Of a stretch of 64,000 nt of DNA, positions 59,487 through 64,000 are shown piece by piece (positions within the stretch are counted from its first letter, which is position 1; every line of letters begins with the position of its first letter). Source of the DNA: Aphrophora alni (lineage: Eukaryota; Arthropoda; Insecta; Hemiptera; Aphrophoridae). The DNA lies in the NCBI GenBank assembly GCA_963513935.1, contig OY740772.1:99529340-99593339 (forward strand), written 5' to 3'. A program made the position numbers and the translations under genes. The notes beneath the pieces were generated by a model. It saw only the letters and a program-made list of their open reading frames with translations. It was not told where the DNA came from and searched no databases.

Positions 59487-59656
59487 GTCATAGAAATAAG
59501 AGAATTATTTGGTTACTACTGCTTGTTGTTAGGAAGGCAAGGTTTAGCATACAGTATTGTTCATGAGCCTAATCCAAAAGTAACCACAAGTGTTTCATCT
59601 GCAATATGTGTTCTATTATCTCTTGCAAAAGCCTATCTAGCACAGGCTCAACACAC
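59487..59656 (+). CDS. HEATR6: HEATR6 coding exon 6
   Basis: The exon is 170 bp: 56 codons plus two bases of a split Thr codon (AC|T) completed by exon 7. The acceptor is TTTTTTTATTTCAG and the donor CACAC|GTAAGT. The peptide begins VIEIRELFGYYCLLLGRQ, has HEPNPKVTTSVSSAICVLLS and ends AKAYLAQAQH. The vertebrate equivalent is LFGYW-type sequence, then the DPSPKTRxxALxxLxxxLxxxxxxL HEAT motif, so the PNPKVTTSVSSAICVL segment is the matching helix. It lies in the DUF4042 region. Confidence 0.93.
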
Positions 59657-59873
59657 GTAAGTTTATTTATTCTATCAAACCTTAGTTAAACATAAATGTT
59701 ATAATACAACAATTTTGTCAATTAAAATCTATAACATTTAAAAATCAAATTTATAATAACAAATATCATTTCTGAATTTCAATTAACTATGGAAAACATC
59801 TTATACAGATACACCCATATAAACATACAATTTATAAAATTGAAGGCAAAATAATTTCTATATAAATATTATT

Positions 59874-59909
59874 TTTAGATTTTGTATGGAGAGGAGACAA
59901 AATCTAAAC
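59874..59909. repeat. Short palindrome with foldback terminal motif
   Basis: TTTAGATTTTGT and ACAAAATCTAAA flank an 11-bp centre. The same TTTAGATTTTGTATGGA motif starts the element at 60612. Confidence 0.6.
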
Positions 59910-60611
59910 TGTAACGATATCGAAATTCCAAAGTTTACACCCGCTTAACATAAAAATTACCCAGTTAAACATACACTCTTACCAACCAAAAATATAACCC
60001 ATTTCATCAAAGCCCATATCACAATAGATATAAATATCATTCATATTTTGTATCTCCATATAATTTGTGGAACATAAACAGTGATAGAATTCACATTATA
60101 AGAACTATCACTTGGGAGGAAAAGGAAGTCTCTATGGTGAAGAGAAAAAAAAATAGTTTTGGGAGATTCTATTTAAAGCATCCAAAAAGGCAGCATAATT
60201 TTTTTTAGAAGAAAATTCAGTGTTTAAGTGGAAATCTAGTGATAAAAAAAACAGCTAAGTATCTAATCTATAATATTCAAGCTTAGAAACATTGGTAAAG
60301 GGAATATACAATTTCCCTTCAGGAATCAATTCAACTTTATAAATTCACCTTTCAGGCCCAATTGATCCAGAATATATCCAGCCAAAATTAACCAATGGTA
60401 ATAACAACTCTCTCAAAATTCATTATCGGTCATAATAACAAACTCAAAACTGTGATTGAAAGAATTTTTATTAAGATAAGGAATATAAATACCATTTTTT
60501 AAAAACACAATTCATTATCTTTTTTTTTATCATATTCTCCCATCATTTATCCACTTCCATCACACACCTTTTATTAGTTTCTAAGATCCTAATATTGAAA
60601 TATACTAATTG

Positions 60612-60965
60612 GTTTAGATTTTGTATGGACAGGAAGCACAGACCTACCTTGGAAAGTGGTCCTTGGTAGTGTATACAATAGGAAAACACACAATAAAACA
60701 CTAAGGTTCTAAAAGATTTTGTAAACGCTGTTCACTTTCTATCAGTAGAGAATGTAAAAGAAGACTAATTGTTGTAATCAAGTCTTCACAATTAGCCAAC
60801 AACAATTTAATCTTTTTTTTATACCCTCTACTGACGGAGAAAGTGAACAGTGTTTACGAAATATTTCAGTACTTTATTGTTAGTTTTCCTATTTGTGTAC
60901 TACTAGGTAATACCAAAAGCACTATCCAAATAAGCCTGTGTCTCCTATGTATATAAAATCTAAAC
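60612..60965. mobile_element. Foldback/MITE-like element in HEATR6 intron 6
   Basis: The left arm GTTTAGATTTTGTATGGACA and the right arm ending ATGTATATAAAATCTAAAC are inverted. Similarity runs about 140 bp on each side (for example GTTCACTTTCTATCAGTAGA against TCTACTGACGGAGAAAGTGA). The spacer is about 70 bp. There is no clear target duplication and no ORF. Confidence 0.7.
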
Positions 60966-61429
60966 TATTAAACTATTAATATGTGCCCTATTAAACTCGA
61001 ACCTAAAACCAAATATCCTAATTATTTAGATTAAGTTTTTAAACCCTATTTATATAGTGTACCTAAAAGTGTTCTAAGAATAGCCAAGGCAAGAGTTACA
61101 GACTATTGAACTTTTGAACCCGGAGATTAAGGAGTAGACTACTCATTTTGAATCTTTTGTAATTGAATAATTTTAAAATAATAATGTTAAATAAATAATC
61201 TTGTTACACCACATACATATTTTTTGGTTTAAATTTTATAAAACATAATAGGCCATGATCCCTATTAAACTCTAATCTAAATATATTATTTACAATTTGT
61301 TGTATTGCGACTCTAAGACTTCCAGCAATTGCTTAATTTATTTAAACATTCACAAAATTCTTCCCAACATAATTGTTAATTTTTTATCAATATAGAACAG
61401 TTCATAGAATTTCATTACAATATTTTTTC

Positions 61430-61690
61430 TTTGTTGTTTAAAGGCGAAAATCCTCTCTGTCATCTATTTATTGCCTTATAACAAAAAATAGAAAATAAAA
61501 TAAAGACTCCTATCTCTCGAATAGTCTACATAGTCAGGGACAGAAGAGACCAAGAGTTAGTTAAACGATAACTGATGGGAAAGATGAAAGAGAGAGAAGG
61601 CTCTAACCTAAGAATACGTGAAAAAAGGTGTAGATATAGATCCCTTGGGTTTCCTACGCTTTATTCACTGTAGTGGGCTCCTTAGGAACA
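61430..61690 (+). repeat. Dispersed repeat family B copy
   Basis: In HEATR6 intron 6, about 230 bp before exon 7. It contains TTGTTTAAAGGCGAAAATCC, ATAAAGACTCCTATCTCTCG, GATGGGAAAGATGAAAGAGA and the tail TTTATTCACTGTAGTGGGCT. Confidence 0.8.
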
Positions 61691-61918
61691 TTACAATAAT
61701 CTTAGAATATTTGCGTTTCTAGAACTTTGTTTATATGATCAAAGTGTTAACTCACCATTGAAAAACGGAGATAAAACTAAACCTTTTTAAATATAGGACA
61801 AGTATTTAAATTAACTTCATGTTTTAAGTATACAAATATACCAGTAATATGGCGATGATAAATAAATAACTTAAATATTATTGAATTACAAATTGTAAAT
61901 GTAAAATATGAATTGCAG

Positions 61919-62133
61919 TGAAATGGTTTCCTTCACACCATTTTCTGGCATCCTCGCATCCTTATTATCTTCTCTTCATCAAAGTGTGATCATAGCGTTT
62001 TCTTCAACATCCACTCCAATGTATATACTTCATTGCGCTACTTTCCTTGTGGATGTCACTCCATACCATCGTCTACAGCCTGGGCTGCTTTCATCTCTTG
62101 TTAAAGCTGGTCTTCCATTGATTAAACATAAAG
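61919..62133 (+). CDS. HEATR6: HEATR6 coding exon 7 (last exon in window)
   Basis: The exon is 215 bp: one base completing the Thr codon from exon 6, 71 codons, and one base (G) of the next codon. The acceptor is AATATGAATTGCAG and the donor AAAG|GTATCT. The peptide EMVSFTPFSGILASLLSSLH ... TPYHRLQPGLLSSLVKAGLP ... LIKHK matches the vertebrate FTPFSxxxAxxIxELHxxLLxAL and PYxRLxxxLLxxVxxxxxPxIxHKD segments. The vertebrate residue after HK is Asp (GAN), which agrees with the phase-1 G. The remaining half of the protein must lie beyond 64000, because no later exon is visible. Confidence 0.93.
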
Positions 62134-62439
62134 GTATCTATAATCCATCTCAGTTACTAACCTAAAATTAACACATTCTTAATATAACAAATAGCCGTCT
62201 GTTTAGACAGAAATAACTCGAGCCTTGTCCTTTACTAGTTCTACTCTTACTTGGAGTTGTAAAAAAAAACAAGATGGTGGTTGCCATCATGGTACTTACT
62301 CAGAGCCCCATCATACAATTCATGAACAATGTGATTCAAGCTGATCCTCTAAATGTAATGCCACCATTTATTAAAAAATGTTTAAAATAGTTGTTACACA
62401 GATTTTCTTCTTGATTAGCGAGTTTCCAGCCCTGAAGTG

Positions 62440-62730
62440 CTGATATCACGACGTCTCTTATAAACTCTATGCACCAAATCCCAAAGAACTGGATTGATTT
62501 TTATTATTGCCAATGATGACTCTCCTCTTTCTTGTTCCTTTTGTTAATTTTTGAAGGTGATGTCTCTTCACACTCTCCAGAACAATTTAAAAAGGTTTGC
62601 TCAATGATATCTTCTCCATTGCACATTTTACATATTGGTGAATTGGTAAGGTGAAATCTATTCAGTTAAATATCAGTCACTAAATGTCCAATTCTTATTC
62701 TTGCTCTTATCATCTGGCTTTTATAATAAG
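62440..62730 (-). pseudogene. Jockey/I-type LINE ORF2 C-terminal remnant
   Basis: The minus strand gives IRARIRIGHLVTDI(stop)LNRFHLTNSP and then ICKMCNGEDIIEQTFLNCSG. It is the (R)xRIGH...T(H)...PxCxxCxxxExxEHxLxxC pattern found at the end of Jockey/I/R1 clade reverse-transcriptase polyproteins, including the CxxC...H/Q...C zinc-knuckle-like arrangement. One stop is inside and the polymerase domain is missing. It lies in HEATR6 intron 7. Confidence 0.7.
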
Positions 62731-62824
62731 GTTGTTTTTGTGACATATATACTATAAGTTTTGAAAACTGTGAATTAAACATCATCATTTGGTGATACTG
62801 TAGTAGCCCTCTTAACTATGTACA

Positions 62825-63515
62825 ATAATATACAGGTTTTCTGAACATCGTAATTGTATATGTTTTCTTTACATTAGCTAGGTCCTAACAAGTCTCGTAG
62901 TTATTAAAAGGTCTTCACTCGCTGCATTCATGTCAGTGTCTCTGTTTTGATGTGCCTTAAATGTGTACATATCTGAAGGAGTCTCCACTTGCTGTGCTCG
63001 TGTCAGTGACAAAGCTCTTCCACACATCGTTACTATACAAATCACTTTTTTTTGGAAGGTCAGAGTTATAAATGACATTTTTGACAATAACTGTGCTATG
63101 AGTCATTGTATAAAGGTGAGGTTGTTACCATTGGATGCAGACTTGTAATCTGCAAATTTTGATCTAATGTAGTGTGTTATAAGTTGAATAACATACAAGA
63201 TATGAAGAAAAACTATTTAAAACTGGTTTCATTTTAATATTTTCAATTCAATTTTTCTGAATTTCAATAGGGTTATATATGATCACATTATGTAGTTGCT
63301 TATACCAAATTTCACGTTCTATCTTCATTTTGATATCTTCATTATCTCTGTCATGCTTACGTACAGACAACGATGAATGGACAATATTTCAAAAATAACT
63401 TTTTTTGTTTCCTGAGGCCATGAAACATAAAGATCAGTCAAAAAACAAAGGTAGACATTTTTTGTGAATACCAAACTTACACTATACTTTGTATACTAGG
63501 TAAGTGAAAATGTAT
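62825..63515 (+). repeat. Dispersed repeat family A, copy 5
   Basis: It begins with the terminal block TTTTCTGAACATCGTAATTG shared with the ends of copy 3. It continues through GTGTTATAAGTTGAATAAC, CTGAATTTCAATAGGGTT and GGCCATGAAACATAAAGATC, and ends at ACTTTGTATACTAGGTAAG. It is the most complete + orientation copy. Open frames inside it are incidental. Confidence 0.75.
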
Positions 63516-64000
63516 TTTTATTTTTGTGCAAGGTTTGTTTGAAACTTATATCCTAAGTGAAATTTTCCGCGTAAAAAAAAATGAAGCACGGAGAAAGTGA
63601 CTTCCTAAAAGAGGTAAAGAGAACTTACAAGCACAATTCATGAATTGTTTTACCACCTGCAGAAAGCATCAGTCACTGGCAGACAACCTGTGAGTGAGTG
63701 TGTATCTCAAACCCCATCAGATTTTCATTTTCCAGCAAAATCAAATCTCAGCATAATTTGACTTGGAGAGAAGTCAAAAATCACAAAATATCATGTTAGA
63801 AGAGTAGAGACACTGAGGTATATAGAGTGTTTAGCTAACTCTGAATCACATTAATGAGCTGGAACGCTGTCATGTTGCCAAGTTTCTACTGCCTACATGT
63901 TAAACCTTATCATCCAATACAGCCAAACATTTTTGTTCTTTGCTTAAAAAACTTTATTTTATGCCTGTTAGACTAATGAAGATATGCACATGAAAAATCA
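63516..64000. other. HEATR6 intron 7, no further exon seen
   Basis: AT-rich. No frame continuing the HKD... segment of HEATR6 was found before the window ends. Confidence 0.5.

Noticed and set aside
61908..61918. ATG at 61908 as start of a separate gene
   Set aside because: It lies in the intron just before the TTGCAG acceptor. The frame is HEATR6 exon 7, and its first codon is completed by exon 6.

Overview
The window is AT-rich animal DNA dominated by repeats, with long introns and GT-AG splice sites. It is probably from an insect. The reasons are interspersed AACCTAACC/GGTTAGGTTAGG motifs, a dense mix of mariner, pogo, piggyBac, hAT, PIF/Harbinger and Helitron remnants, and an invertebrate-like HEATR6 gene. 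I cannot name the species. A hemipteran-type genome is a guess only.

Layout: (1) 1-10090 is one satellite array of a 99-bp monomer, about 102 copies, which enters from outside the window. (2) 10091-38222 has no gene I can recognise. It is a graveyard of short non-autonomous elements: three MITE-like elements with the same architecture (11947-12904, 16247-16835, 28482-29068), a 273-bp hAT MITE (27263-27535), a PIF/Harbinger relic (36088-36831), a Helitron 3' end with a broken helicase (33830-34660), several foldback or inverted-repeat elements, two high-copy dispersed families (called A and B here) and long GA microsatellites. (3) 38241-64000 carries the 5' part of one real gene on the + strand, the HEATR6 orthologue. 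Seven coding exons are visible (38241-38387, 41974-42219, 45209-45421, 51997-52197, 54516-54749, 59487-59656, 61919-62133). They give 475 complete codons, and the gene runs off the right edge.

The HEATR6 exons join in frame (intron phases 0,0,0,0,0,2,1). The concatenated product follows the vertebrate HEATR6 N-terminal half segment by segment, so the model is internally consistent. The first coding exon is only 49 codons long and is easily missed. The introns (2.3-6.6 kb) are filled with transposon relics: piggyBac in intron 1, a TA-flanked mariner in intron 2, a TA-flanked pogo/Tigger element in intron 3, a second mariner fragment in intron 4, an unidentified insertion-like block of about 3 kb in intron 5, a foldback element in intron 6, and a LINE fragment plus a family A copy in intron 7.

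There is no operon-like, CRISPR, tRNA or rRNA content. The most novel-looking signal is the set of three MITE-like elements. They share GGTGTC-type termini and 8-9-bp target duplications, but each carries a different repeated subterminal motif. All coordinates of dispersed repeats are approximate because they were aligned by eye.
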